Positions 1 through 6,204 of a DNA stretch of 44,835 nt are shown here, piece by piece. Position 1 is the stretch's first letter. Each line of letters opens with the position of its first letter. The stretch spans positions 1 to 44,835 of the forward strand of contig NZ_JAPOHA010000016.1 in the NCBI RefSeq assembly GCF_026672255.1. Reading direction: 5' to 3'. The position numbers were made by a program, and so were the translations under genes. The notes below the pieces were generated by a model that did not search any database, was not told where the DNA came from, and saw only the letters and a program-made list of their open reading frames with translations. Origin of the DNA: Caproiciproducens galactitolivorans. GTDB lineage: Bacteria > Bacillota > Clostridia > Oscillospirales > Acutalibacteraceae.

Positions 1-755
1 TGTTCCTGCATTGCAATTGTTTTTATGCCTTGCAAGCAAATTATAGCCCTTTTATTCGAATATTGCAATAGGAAATTCGTATTTAAATGAATTATTGAAA
101 ATATATGGGTAGGAAAAGTCAAAAGCTGTTCAGTAAAAGGCGGACAGCTTTTTTTATTGCCCGCAGGCTGGGGGGAATTTTATATTCTCGATAGGTCGAA
201 TCTATCCCTTTGTCCTTCTTATTGAATTACGGAAATGATTTAGCTTGCCCTCAGGCCGGGCGGGCCCCTACTTTCGGAATCGTCCGAAAGTAGGCAACGG
301 ACGAGCCGGGGGCTTTTAACGCCCGGGGGGTGGGTTCCAAAAAAGCCCCCTGCACCCCGGTGGTATCCCCAAAAAGCCTTTGGGGTACACGCATTCTATG
401 TGGTTTTCATTGACGCTCCTCCGAGGTAGCTTAGAGAAGAAGGTACCTTTTTTAAAACGTGCGTGCAGGCTCAGCCTGCCCCGGCGGGAGGGTTCTGTAA
501 AAGCCCCCTGCACCCCGGAGGTATCCCCAAAGGGCCTTTGGGGTATACGCTTTCTTTGTGGTTTTCATTGACGTTCCTCCACGGCAGTTTAGGGAAAAAA
601 AGTACCTCATTATAGCGTGCATGCAGGCTCAACCTGCCCCGGTTGGAGGGTTCCGCAAAAGTCTCTGCACCCCGAGGTATCCCCAAAGGACCTTTGGGAT
701 ACACGCTTTCTACGTGGTTTTCATTGACGTTCCTCCGCGGCAGCTTAGAAAATAA
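1..755 (+). repeat. Composite mosaic repeat, copy 1 (left part cut by window edge)
   Basis: Intergenic, no credible gene. In order: a terminator-bearing cassette (1-152) matching 18696-18856; an R linker (about 190-248); a P module (249-340) with a perfect 12-bp inverted repeat, 267-278 against 283-294; and three tandem S modules starting near 341, 498 and 656. Each S holds a palindrome around CCCCAAAGGCCTTTGGGG, then a conserved stretch containing GTGGTTTTCATTGACG and CTCCGAGGTAGCTTAGA. The same modules recur at 18.9-19.5, 25.2-25.6, 36.1-36.4, 40.8-41.1 and 44.2-44.8 kb. Open frames here are by-products of the repeat: they drift between frames from copy to copy and have no consistent ribosome binding site. 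Confidence 0.88.
122..154 (+). terminator. Rho-independent terminator in repeat cassette
   Basis: AAAGCTGT (122-129) pairs with ACAGCTTT (144-151) and is followed by a T run. The same hairpin ends the related cassette at 18821-18856, and a similar one follows mnmA at 40783-40821. It would end any transcript entering the window from the left. Confidence 0.75.
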
Positions 756-900
756 TGCCTTTATTTGTTCGATAGGAATTATGAAATTCTATATTTAATT
801 GAATTCTTAAAAACGGTGGTTTTCAACCATCATTTAATGTATAATAATGGCAGGAATACACAGGATATAAAATCAAAAAGACTGAAGGAGGAAAGTGAAG

Positions 901-1440
901 ATGGAATTCAAAGGCAGCAGGACGGAAGCGAATCTGATGGCCGCATTTGCGGGCGAATCACAGGCGAGGAACAAATATACATTTTATGCTTCCAAAGCCA
1001 GAAAAGAAGGCTACGAGCAGATAGCCGCGATTTTTGAAGAAACCGCCAACAACGAAAAGGAACACGCGAAGCTGTGGTTCAAATACCTGAAGGGCGGAGA
1101 AATCGGCCCGACAAGCACGAACCTTGAGGACGCGGCGGCGGGCGAAAACTACGAGTGGACATCGATGTACAAGGAATTCGCTGAAGAAGCCGAAAAAGAA
1201 GGCTTTACGGAAATCGCGGAAACCATGCGGCTGATTGCCGAAGTGGAAAAATCCCACGAGGACCGCTACCGCAAGCTGATTCAGAACATGAAGAAAGATA
1301 TCGTATTTAAGGCTGACGAGGAAACCGTCTGGGTGTGCCGCAACTGCGGTTATATTCATGTGGGCAAAAATGCTCCGGAGGTATGCCCCGCCTGTAAACA
1401 TCCCCAGTCTTATTTTGAGCGCAAGGCGAGCAACTATTAA
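901..1440 (+). CDS. rbr: Rubrerythrin
   Basis: Cytoplasmic non-haem iron protein that reduces hydrogen peroxide with electrons from rubredoxin or NADH; part of oxidative-stress defence in anaerobes. The 179-aa product has the two-part architecture: an N-terminal ferritin-like four-helix domain (residues about 1-140) with helix motifs containing [15 protein letters not shown] and [10 protein letters not shown] that supply the Glu/His ligands of the di-iron site, and a C-terminal rubredoxin domain with two Cys pairs (CRNCGY and CPACKHP). The ATG at 901 is preferred to the in-frame GTG at 895, because AAGGAGG at 885-891 is well spaced for the ATG and almost touches the GTG. A TATAAT lies at 840-845. 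The gene is monocistronic, with a terminator at 1463-1512. Family assignment is secure. Confidence 0.96.
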   Translation: MEFKGSRTEANLMAAFAGESQARNKYTFYASKARKEGYEQIAAIFEETANNEKEHAKLWFKYLKGGEIGPTSTNLEDAAAGENYEWTSMYKEFAEEAEKEGFTEIAETMRLIAEVEKSHEDRYRKLIQNMKKDIVFKADEETVWVCRNCGYIHVGKNAPEVCPACKHPQSYFERKASNY

Positions 1441-1462
1441 CCTTGTAAATTCGTATAAAAAA

Positions 1463-1512
1463 GGGGCCCCTCCGAATGACCGTTCAAGCCATTCGGAGCA
1501 GGGCTCTTTTTT
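1463..1512 (+). terminator. Terminator of rubrerythrin gene
   Basis: TCCGAATG (1471-1478) pairs with CATTCGGA (1490-1497), extended by GCCC/GGGC, then CTCTTTTTT. It is nearly identical, in the same orientation, to the hairpin at 1971-2020. Both work in either direction. Confidence 0.85.
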
Positions 1513-1534
1513 GCATTGTGAAATTATTTTAATA

Positions 1535-1563
1535 TTGTATTTTTAATGATTGTCTGATATAAT
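1535..1563 (+). promoter_or_regulatory. Promoter of antisense (antitoxin) RNA
   Basis: TTGTAT (1535-1540), a 17-bp spacer, and TATAAT (1558-1563) preceded by TGA, an extended -10. The predicted start is near 1570. No plus-strand gene follows, only the short RNA ending at the 1618-1658 hairpin. Confidence 0.8.
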
Positions 1564-1569
1564 AAAAAC

Positions 1570-1660
1570 AGTGAATGAGGAACTGATCGGACGGTTAGCT
1601 CCCAAATGTTAGTTTAGAAATAAACCGCTGGTTTGGTCGCTGGGCGGTTTATTTCTTTTT
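1570..1660 (+). ncRNA. Putative type I antitoxin RNA (RatA-like arrangement)
   Basis: A transcript of about 90 nt is bounded by the promoter at 1535-1563 and the hairpin plus T run ending near 1660. It is complementary to the 3' end of the toxin mRNA, including the last toxin codons and stop (1649-1660). This is the convergent, 3'-overlapping arrangement known from txpA/ratA and bsrG/SR4 of Bacillus subtilis. Its 5' end carries GTGAATGAGGAA (1571-1582), the same 12 nt that lie at the predicted 5' end of the toxin mRNA. That this RNA represses the toxin is inferred from layout. Confidence 0.7.
1618..1658. terminator. Bidirectional terminator shared by toxin mRNA and antisense RNA
   Basis: AAATAAACCGC (1618-1628) and GCGGTTTATTT (1644-1654) form a perfect 11-bp stem with a 15-nt loop. 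On the plus strand it is followed by CTTTTTAT, on the minus strand by a weaker TTTCT. The stem overlaps the toxin stop codon. Confidence 0.78.
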
Positions 1661-1735
1661 ATATAATGTACATACACTTATTACTCCGATGATAACGAGT
1701 GCAAACTGATATAAATCAGAATATGTTACATACAT
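1649..1735 (-). CDS. Small hydrophobic type I toxin (holin-like/TxpA-like peptide)
   Basis: A 28-residue ORF beginning MYVTYSDLYQ, followed by a single hydrophobic helix (residues about 11-25, containing FALVIIGVIS) and a KKK tail. This plan, a short polar start with a V-T-Y-S-D-L motif, one membrane span and a basic C-terminus, is that of the small 'putative holin-like toxin' peptides of Firmicutes, which insert in the cytoplasmic membrane. A strong ribosome binding site (GGAGGGGG, 1741-1748) precedes the ATG at 1735; another ATG at 1739 is out of frame and hits a stop after seven codons. The promoter is TTGACA-17-TATAAT at 1901-1929, giving a leader of about 160 nt. Family assignment is by pattern; toxicity is inferred. 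Confidence 0.8.
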   Translation of the reverse strand: MYVTYSDLYQFALVIIGVISVCTLYKKK

Positions 1736-1765
1736 TCATACCCCCTCCATTCCTTGCACAGTCAC

Positions 1766-1814
1766 GAGGAGAGGTTAAAAAGAATTATAAGGCTCTCCTC
1801 TAGCTTATTAGCTA
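1766..1814. promoter_or_regulatory. Paired inverted repeats in the toxin mRNA leader
   Basis: GAGGAGAG (1766-1773) pairs with CTCTCCTC (1793-1800), and TAGCT/AGCTA (1801-1805/1810-1814) lies next to it. In the minus-strand toxin mRNA these helices sit just upstream of the ribosome binding site and could hold the leader in a closed fold, as in other type I toxin mRNAs. The role is inferred. Confidence 0.5.
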
Positions 1815-1900
1815 ACGAGAGAGCAACCGCCCAATCCGCCTTGTCAAATTAAGGAGAATGAAAAAAATCCAGGACTTTGATTCCTCATTCACATATATAC

Positions 1901-1929
1901 ATTATATTTTACAGGTCGCATAATGTCAA
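1901..1929 (-). promoter_or_regulatory. Toxin mRNA promoter
   Basis: Read on the minus strand: TTGACA (1929-1924), 17-bp spacer, TATAAT (1906-1901), a full consensus sigma-A promoter. Predicted start near 1894, so the mRNA would begin at or just before GTGAATGAGGAA (1892-1881). Confidence 0.85.
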
Positions 1930-1970
1930 TAATAGAAATATCCCCTGTCAGCTAAAAATTGTATAAAAAA

Positions 1971-2020
1971 GGAGCCCTTTCCGAATGAGCGGTTCAAGCC
2001 ATTCGGAGCAGGGCTCTTTT
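1971..2020 (-). terminator. Terminator of the SorC-family gene
   Basis: GAGCCC/GGGCTC and CCGAATG/CATTCGG stems begin directly after the stop codon at 2021. On the minus strand the hairpin is followed by CTTTTTTAT. It is a near copy of 1463-1512. Confidence 0.85.
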
Positions 2021-2968
2021 TCATTCTTCTTCCTGCGCAAGTTCCAGCACTTTATTCGCCAGCTTCTGATCAACCACCAAAGTGTTGATAAATCCGCCGC
2101 GCACGGCCGCCAGCACGGCTTCCGCTTTAAATTCCGAGGCGCTGATTCCAATCGACCATTCGGCCGCCCGCATGGCTTCGAGCGGGGCGCTGATCGCGAA
2201 CCGGCCGATTAGAGGAATTTCATTCCCGTCTTTGTCAAACGGATGGGCGAGAAGATGGCCGACCGCGCCCCGCCCGATCAGATCGATCCGGTCCCGGTCG
2301 GTAAGATAGCCGGCTTTCTGTAAGGTGGTATTCGAATCCAGCGACCCGATTCCGGTGAGGATAATGTCGGTGTGCATGGCGCGTTTCAGCGTGGCCTCGA
2401 TCTGCGGCTCGGCCACAAGGTAGGAATAGACCACTTCGCTTTCCACGTAAATCGGGGCATAAATGTTGGAATAGGTTCCCCCCAGCTTTTTCGCCATGCG
2501 AAAGGCCAGCTCCAGCCCGTCCAGATTGGGGTTGCCGGTAGCCAGACAGCCGACCATCTGCACAACGTTCACATTGTAATAGTCCTTGGGTTCGATCAGG
2601 TCGCAGAGTATTTTCAGGGCGGAGCCCCAGGTAATACCCACGGTCTTGTTATTTTCAATAATGGTGCTGAAAAGCTGGTTTGCCGCTTCGCAGCAGCGGC
2701 TCAGCCCTTTTTCATAATCGTAATTTCCGCTTACCACAATCGCTTCCCGCAGGCCGAGGTTTACGCGGAGACGGTGGGAAAGCTGCGGGTCTTTTTTGAT
2801 CGGACTATGTACAATGACTTCCACCACGCCGTCTTCCTTGGCTTCATCCAGAAGGCGGGAAACCGTGGGGCGCGAGGTCCCTAAAATATCTGCAATGGCA
2901 CTTTGATTCAAGCCCTGTTCATAATACAGCTCCGAAACCCGAACCAGTAAATCCACTTTTTTGTCCAT
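2021..2968 (-). CDS. SorC/DeoR-type sugar-binding transcriptional regulator
   Basis: The 315-aa product has an N-terminal helix-turn-helix (residues about 17-45, with LNQSAIADILGTSRPTVSRL) and a long C-terminal sugar-phosphate sensing domain of the SorC type, with motifs such as VGITWGSALK, VVQMVGCLATG and LTGIGSLDSN. Members (DeoR and CggR of Bacillus, SorC of Klebsiella) bind operator DNA and are released by a phosphorylated sugar. No sugar operon is adjacent, so this copy is an orphan and its effector is unknown. It is transcribed alone from an extended -10 promoter at 3011-3039 and ends in the hairpin at 1971-2020. Family secure, ligand unknown. Confidence 0.92.
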   Translation of the reverse strand: MDKKVDLLVRVSELYYEQGLNQSAIADILGTSRPTVSRLLDEAKEDGVVEVIVHSPIKKDPQLSHRLRVNLGLREAIVVSGNYDYEKGLSRCCEAANQLFSTIIENNKTVGITWGSALKILCDLIEPKDYYNVNVVQMVGCLATGNPNLDGLELAFRMAKKLGGTYSNIYAPIYVESEVVYSYLVAEPQIEATLKRAMHTDIILTGIGSLDSNTTLQKAGYLTDRDRIDLIGRGAVGHLLAHPFDKDGNEIPLIGRFAISAPLEAMRAAEWSIGISASEFKAEAVLAAVRGGFINTLVVDQKLANKVLELAQEEE

Positions 2969-3010
2969 TTAATTTTTTTCTCCTTTTCTTCAACAGGGTT
3001 TTATGTGAAA

Positions 3011-3039
3011 ATTATAACATAAAGCCGGTATTTTCGAAA
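3011..3039 (-). promoter_or_regulatory. Promoter of SorC-family gene
   Basis: On the minus strand TGT precedes TATAAT (3016-3011), an extended -10, with TTTCGA 17 bp upstream. About 40 bp separate it from the start codon, room for an operator. The gap 3040-3255 shows no other feature. Confidence 0.5.
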
Positions 3040-3255
3040 CAAGAAATTGAAAAAATTATCAAACAAAATTTTTCGGTACAAATTCGGTTCGGTCATCTGC
3101 AATAAGGGTAAAGTGCGCCGGTTTCAGTTTCGGATTGGGTGCGGATGTGTGCCCGGAAATCCATGCGGCTCAAGTGTACTTTTCCATGGAAAAAATATAG
3201 ACCGGAGGAAACGGGGCGAAGCGTAGGAAATGGCATCAGTTTGGGTTCGGCCATA

Positions 3256-3915
3256 CTATGGCTTAGGCCGTTTTTGCTTTTCTTCTTCCAGCAGAAGCTC
3301 CATAATGTTCACCAGCATAATGCGGTAGTCGAGATGATGCTTTGTTCCATGGGTGAACAGCAGGGCGCGGATATGATTTTTCCCGTACTGTGCACAGAAT
3401 TTGTTTTCCTTGATCAGTTCGTTTAAGTAGCTGCGGATATAGAGAATGCCGGTAGCGTCCGTGTCGTCGCGGTAAAGGGGATAGTCCAGAAAGCCCATCC
3501 CGGGCGTAATGTGCGCCTGAAAGCGCGGGTCATAGGATTTAAAAAATTCCCGGAAGTAGTCGTCCAGGGTGTGGTTGTATACCATTAAATCCGTGTCCAC
3601 CCGTGTCTTTTTCGCTTCCTCCCAAAGCTGTCTGGATTCCTCCTCATACTGCCTTACCAGATACAGCCCCTGTACGAAAAGCTGCTGTACGTCGATGGTT
3701 TTCAGTGTGGCGTACGGGTCGGGAAGGGTGCCGAGATAGGCTTTTATGCAGTAGAGCATGGACTCGAACAGGCTTTGCGCCGTTTCCGCGGGAACCGAGC
3801 TGCTTTTCCCGCCGGTGTAATAGAGGATTTCTTCGCCGAGCAGTTCCAGCAGGCGGGATTGTAAGGCCGCGATTTCCTCCGCCTGCAAAGACGTTTCCAG
3901 CGTATGGTTATTCAT
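3256..3915 (-). CDS. DUF6179-like protein of unknown function
   Basis: Soluble 219-aa protein with no signal peptide or membrane span. It resembles, from memory, the clostridial DUF6179 family (conserved SSSVPAE near residue 40, LYCIKAYLGTLPDP, NHTLDDYFREFF and YDPRFQAH), but seems about half the length I expect of full members, so it may be a shortened form. It overlaps the upstream DUF6323-like gene by 8 bp, implying translational coupling and a shared job. No catalytic motif is recognisable. The gene call is firm, the family name moderate, the function unknown. Confidence 0.8.
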   Translation of the reverse strand: MNNHTLETSLQAEEIAALQSRLLELLGEEILYYTGGKSSSVPAETAQSLFESMLYCIKAYLGTLPDPYATLKTIDVQQLFVQGLYLVRQYEEESRQLWEEAKKTRVDTDLMVYNHTLDDYFREFFKSYDPRFQAHITPGMGFLDYPLYRDDTDATGILYIRSYLNELIKENKFCAQYGKNHIRALLFTHGTKHHLDYRIMLVNIMELLLEEEKQKRPKP

Positions 3916-4405
3916 CGTATTCTTCCTCCGTTTCCTCTTCGTCCGGATTCATGTTTGTGTAATCCTTCACACCGCTGCGGAGGTTTTCCGCCAGCTTTTG
4001 CACGTCGCGTTCGTACAGCGCCTCCAGGGAACCGCCGCAGCGGGTTTCGAAGGAGTTACGTAGAAAAGCGATCAGCTCGTCGTCGGAAATCCGGTCTTCC
4101 GTTTCGGTTTTGGCTCCGTAAAAAATCTCGATGAGCTGCTGAAGGGTTTCCGCGTAGTCGTTCTGGGTAATATAACTGGAATCGCAGAATGCTTCAATCA
4201 GCTTTATGATGGTTTCGCTTCCGACCTCCACCCTTCCGTTGAAGCGCAGTTCTTCCTCGCGTGTTTTCATTAGTGCGGCCGCGTCCTGCGGGGTAAGCGA
4301 AAGCCCGTAATACGAGGTCTCATCGTTGCAGCTCAGAATTCGGTTTACGGCGTTGGGGTCGGAGTAGAAATCAAGCGAAAATACCGAGGTCAAATCGGTG
4401 TTCAT
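3908..4405 (-). CDS. DUF6323-like protein of unknown function
   Basis: Acidic 165-aa protein with the pattern I associate with clostridial DUF6323 proteins: YGLSLTPQDAAALMKTREE near residue 33, then IKLIEAFCDSSYITQNDYAE and ISDDELIAFLRNSF. It ends in a Glu/Asp-rich tail. It is first in a two-gene operon with the overlapping DUF6179-like gene; such pairs occur together in other Clostridia. The start at 4405 has AGGGG spaced about 9 nt upstream. It is divergent from the small RNA gene at 4446-4558, so the two share about 40 bp of upstream DNA. Function unknown. Confidence 0.82.
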   Translation of the reverse strand: MNTDLTSVFSLDFYSDPNAVNRILSCNDETSYYGLSLTPQDAAALMKTREEELRFNGRVEVGSETIIKLIEAFCDSSYITQNDYAETLQQLIEIFYGAKTETEDRISDDELIAFLRNSFETRCGGSLEALYERDVQKLAENLRSGVKDYTNMNPDEEETEEEYDE

Positions 4406-4445
4406 AAAAAAGATCCCCTATTTAAAATTTTTTACACATATCCTC

Positions 4446-4474
4446 TTGACAAGCACTTATATTTGTGCTATAAT
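4446..4474 (+). promoter_or_regulatory. Consensus promoter with internal palindrome, drives small RNA
   Basis: TTGACA (4446-4451), exactly 17 bp, TATAAT (4469-4474), with TGC before the -10. The spacer is framed by AGCAC (4452-4456) and GTGCT (4465-4469), an inverted repeat lying between the two elements. That is where a repressor dimer would block polymerase. Confidence 0.85.
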
Positions 4475-4480
4475 ATATAT

Positions 4481-4558
4481 GTAAAAGTATGTGAAAATGA
4501 ATATTTATGCCAAACTTTATCTTACCATTGATTCGAACGTGAGTCAATGGTTTTTTTA
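4481..4558 (+). ncRNA. Putative small RNA of about 78 nt, unknown function
   Basis: It starts about 7 nt after the TATAAT at 4469-4474 and ends at a perfect hairpin, ACCATTGA (4524-4531) with TCAATGGT (4544-4551), followed by seven T. The body is A/U-rich. An internal ORF (ATG at 4498, 21 codons) has no ribosome binding site and runs into the terminator, so a coding role is unlikely. It does not match tRNA, 6S, SRP or tmRNA. Promoter and terminator are seen directly; existence and role of the RNA are inferred. Confidence 0.65.
4524..4558 (+). terminator. Terminator of the small RNA
   Basis: Perfect 8-bp stem (4524-4531/4544-4551), 12-nt loop, then a seven-T run. Confidence 0.85.
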
Positions 4559-4600
4559 TTAAAATTATGGACGGACAGGAGATGCCGTTTCAACAAAATA

Positions 4601-4621
4601 CCCCCGCCGGTGGAGCGGGGG
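4601..4621 (-). terminator. Terminator downstream of the CAT-like gene
   Basis: CCCCCGC (4601-4607) pairs with GCGGGGG (4615-4621), 7-nt loop; on the minus strand it is followed by TATTTTG. It probably ends the rsmI/CAT transcript. Confidence 0.6.
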
Positions 4622-4633
4622 AACACCTTATCG

Positions 4634-4662
4634 GGCAGCCTATACGGCTGCCTTATTTTTTT
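4634..4662 (+). terminator. Plus-strand terminator hairpin
   Basis: GGCAGCC (4634-4640) pairs with GGCTGCC (4646-4652), followed by TTATTTTTTT. The T run is on the plus strand, facing the minus-strand genes, so it blocks readthrough from the small RNA side. Its T run also encodes the end of the open tail at 4653-4736. Confidence 0.7.
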
Positions 4663-4736
4663 AGAACCGATTCCACCTTTTCGATCAGCTTCGGCTGTAT
4701 TTCCGGGTATGTCCACTGCGCGGGAAGCAGCCGCGC
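4653..4736 (-). other. 27-codon open tail in frame with the CAT-like gene (gene remnant or readthrough extension)
   Basis: Directly after the TAG of the CAT-like gene the same frame stays open for 27 sense codons to a TAA at 4653. The peptide looks protein-like: LLPAQWTYPEIQPKLIEKV, then a short helix ending KK. It ends just before a hairpin, as a real 3' gene end would. CAT-family proteins normally end about where the TAG falls, so this is more likely the remaining C-terminus of another lost gene than part of CAT. There is no start codon or ribosome binding site, so it is not called as a gene. Confidence 0.4.
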
Positions 4737-5360
4737 CTACAGATTATTTATATAGCTTTGCAGACATTCCAGATATTTTCCGGCGTGGAAACCGTCCATC
4801 AGGCAATGGTTTGCCTGAACGGAATAGGAAATCATCACTTTCTCGCCTTCCCGGTGATATTTTCCCCAGGAGAGACGCGGGACGGAATCCTCCGAGCCGA
4901 GCATGATGGGGTGCGTAAGCTGCGTGAAAGAGAACCACGGTGCACAGGTGCAGTAAAGCTGGTCGTCCCGCTTCTCGGATTCCAAATCCATAAAGCCGGG
5001 CTGACGGTCATTTTTCTCATTTACGGCCTTTGTGTAATCGCGGATGTCGTCGGTCATGTCGGCGGCAACCATTTTATAGAGGTCGCTGCCCTCGGGCAGG
5101 ATGGTAAACGACGGATGAACCTTGTCGTGGAGCACAACCTGATCTCCGCGGATGCGGTACCGGAAATTCTCAATTTCGTTGGCGGCGGCGGCCGACGCGT
5201 AGCCCAGGGTGAAATAGAAGGAAAGCCCGTTTTCCTTCACGAATTGCAGAAGACGCGTTACGTCCAGATTTACGCAGATGTTGAACTGCGGATATTCCAT
5301 ACGGCGGAAAAAGTCAAAATGCTCTTTACGGGGCCATGTTTTTAAATCAATGATTTTCAT
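4737..5360 (-). CDS. Chloramphenicol acetyltransferase-like acyltransferase
   Basis: Soluble 207-aa protein of the CAT fold, close to the usual 210-220 aa. The N-terminal motif (WPRKEHFDFFRRMEYPQFNI) and the C-terminal active-site segment (ANHCLMDGFHAGKY) match the family; the second His of the usual HHAVCDG is kept (NHCLMDG) while the first is Asn. The residues FTQLTHPIML and WGKY also fit. Such chromosomal CAT-like proteins do not necessarily confer chloramphenicol resistance, and the acyl acceptor cannot be told. The start overlaps the end of rsmI by 14 bp, so it is the last gene of the trmN6-rsmI-CAT operon. See the odd open tail after its stop codon. Confidence 0.88.
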   Translation of the reverse strand: MKIIDLKTWPRKEHFDFFRRMEYPQFNICVNLDVTRLLQFVKENGLSFYFTLGYASAAAANEIENFRYRIRGDQVVLHDKVHPSFTILPEGSDLYKMVAADMTDDIRDYTKAVNEKNDRQPGFMDLESEKRDDQLYCTCAPWFSFTQLTHPIMLGSEDSVPRLSWGKYHREGEKVMISYSVQANHCLMDGFHAGKYLECLQSYINNL

Positions 5361-6204
5361 CGGAAAAGCCCTCCTTTTCAGTTTGCAGAATCGCTTTATA
5401 GATATCGCCCTTTTTCAGGCCGGTTTCGGCGGCGGCCTTCCTGGCGGCTTCCGAGGAAGAAAGCCCTTCGGCGATCATTTCCCGCGCCATGGCAACGCCG
5501 TCTTCCAGCGTAAACGCCGTTTTTTCCGGCTCCGGCGCGCCCTCGATCACCAGCACGAATTCGCCTTTCGCGCCGCCGTCGGCGTAGCGCCGAACCGCTT
5601 CGGAAAGCGTGGTGCGGATCACTTCCTCGTGGATTTTTGTCAGTTCCCGAACAAGGGCGATGCGGCGGTCGCCCCACGCGGCGAGCATGTCGTTTAAGGT
5701 GGCGGAAAGCTTGTGCGGCGCTTCGTAAAAGACCATGGTGCGGCGCTCGTTTTTCACTTGCTCCAAATGCTCGCGGCGGCTTTTTTTATTCACGCTTAAA
5801 AAGCCTTCGAACGTAAAGCGCCCCGTCGGCAGGCCGGAAACCGCCAGCGCGGAAATAACGGCGCTGGGGCCGGGGACGACGTAAACCGGAATCCCGCGTT
5901 GTGCGCACTGGGCGACGAGCAGCTCGCCGGGGTCGGAAATTGCAGGCATGCCCGCGTCGGATACCAGCGCGCAGGTTTCGCCCTGCTCCATCCGGCCGCA
6001 GATCGTCTGCCCGCGCTCGCGCTTGTTGTGCTCGAAATAGCTGATCATCGGTTTCTTAATATCAAAATGATTGAGCAGTTTCAGCGTGACGCGCGTGTCT
6101 TCCGCGGCGATAAAATCTGCTTCCCGCAGCGTTTCCACCGCGCGGGGGGAAAAATCGGAAAGATTTCCGATCGGGGTGCCCACCACCATTAATTTTCCGT
6201 TCAT
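5347..6204 (-). CDS. rsmI: 16S rRNA (cytidine1402-2'-O)-methyltransferase RsmI
   Basis: Methylates the 2'-O-ribose of C1402 in the ribosomal P site, using S-adenosylmethionine. The 285-aa length is normal. Tetrapyrrole-methylase fold motifs are clear: VVGTPIGNLSDFSPRAVETL at the N-terminus, AAEDTRVTLKLLNHF, LVSDAGMPAISDPGE, VPGPSAVISALAVSGL, and a C-terminal helical domain. It overlaps trmN6 by 4 bp upstream and the CAT-like gene by 14 bp downstream. The order trmN6-rsmI matches yabB-yabC of Bacillus subtilis. Function is secure. Confidence 0.96.
   Translation of the reverse strand: MNGKLMVVGTPIGNLSDFSPRAVETLREADFIAAEDTRVTLKLLNHFDIKKPMISYFEHNKRERGQTICGRMEQGETCALVSDAGMPAISDPGELLVAQCAQRGIPVYVVPGPSAVISALAVSGLPTGRFTFEGFLSVNKKSRREHLEQVKNERRTMVFYEAPHKLSATLNDMLAAWGDRRIALVRELTKIHEEVIRTTLSEAVRRYADGGAKGEFVLVIEGAPEPEKTAFTLEDGVAMAREMIAEGLSSSEAARKAAAETGLKKGDIYKAILQTEKEGFSDENH

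Noticed and set aside
249-340. Repeats considered as a CRISPR array
   Set aside because: Units are long, differ in content, and are not separated by unique spacers of constant length.
316-704. Minus- and plus-strand frames of 60-77 codons in the left repeat
   Set aside because: They follow the repeat modules, change frame between copies, and lack start signals.
765-1037. A 90-codon plus-strand frame overlapping the rubrerythrin start
   Set aside because: It runs through the rbr promoter and first 45 codons in another frame, with no ribosome binding site; a shadow of rbr.
4498-4563. A 21-codon ORF inside the small RNA at 4481-4558
   Set aside because: No ribosome binding site, and its codons run through the terminator stem and T run.
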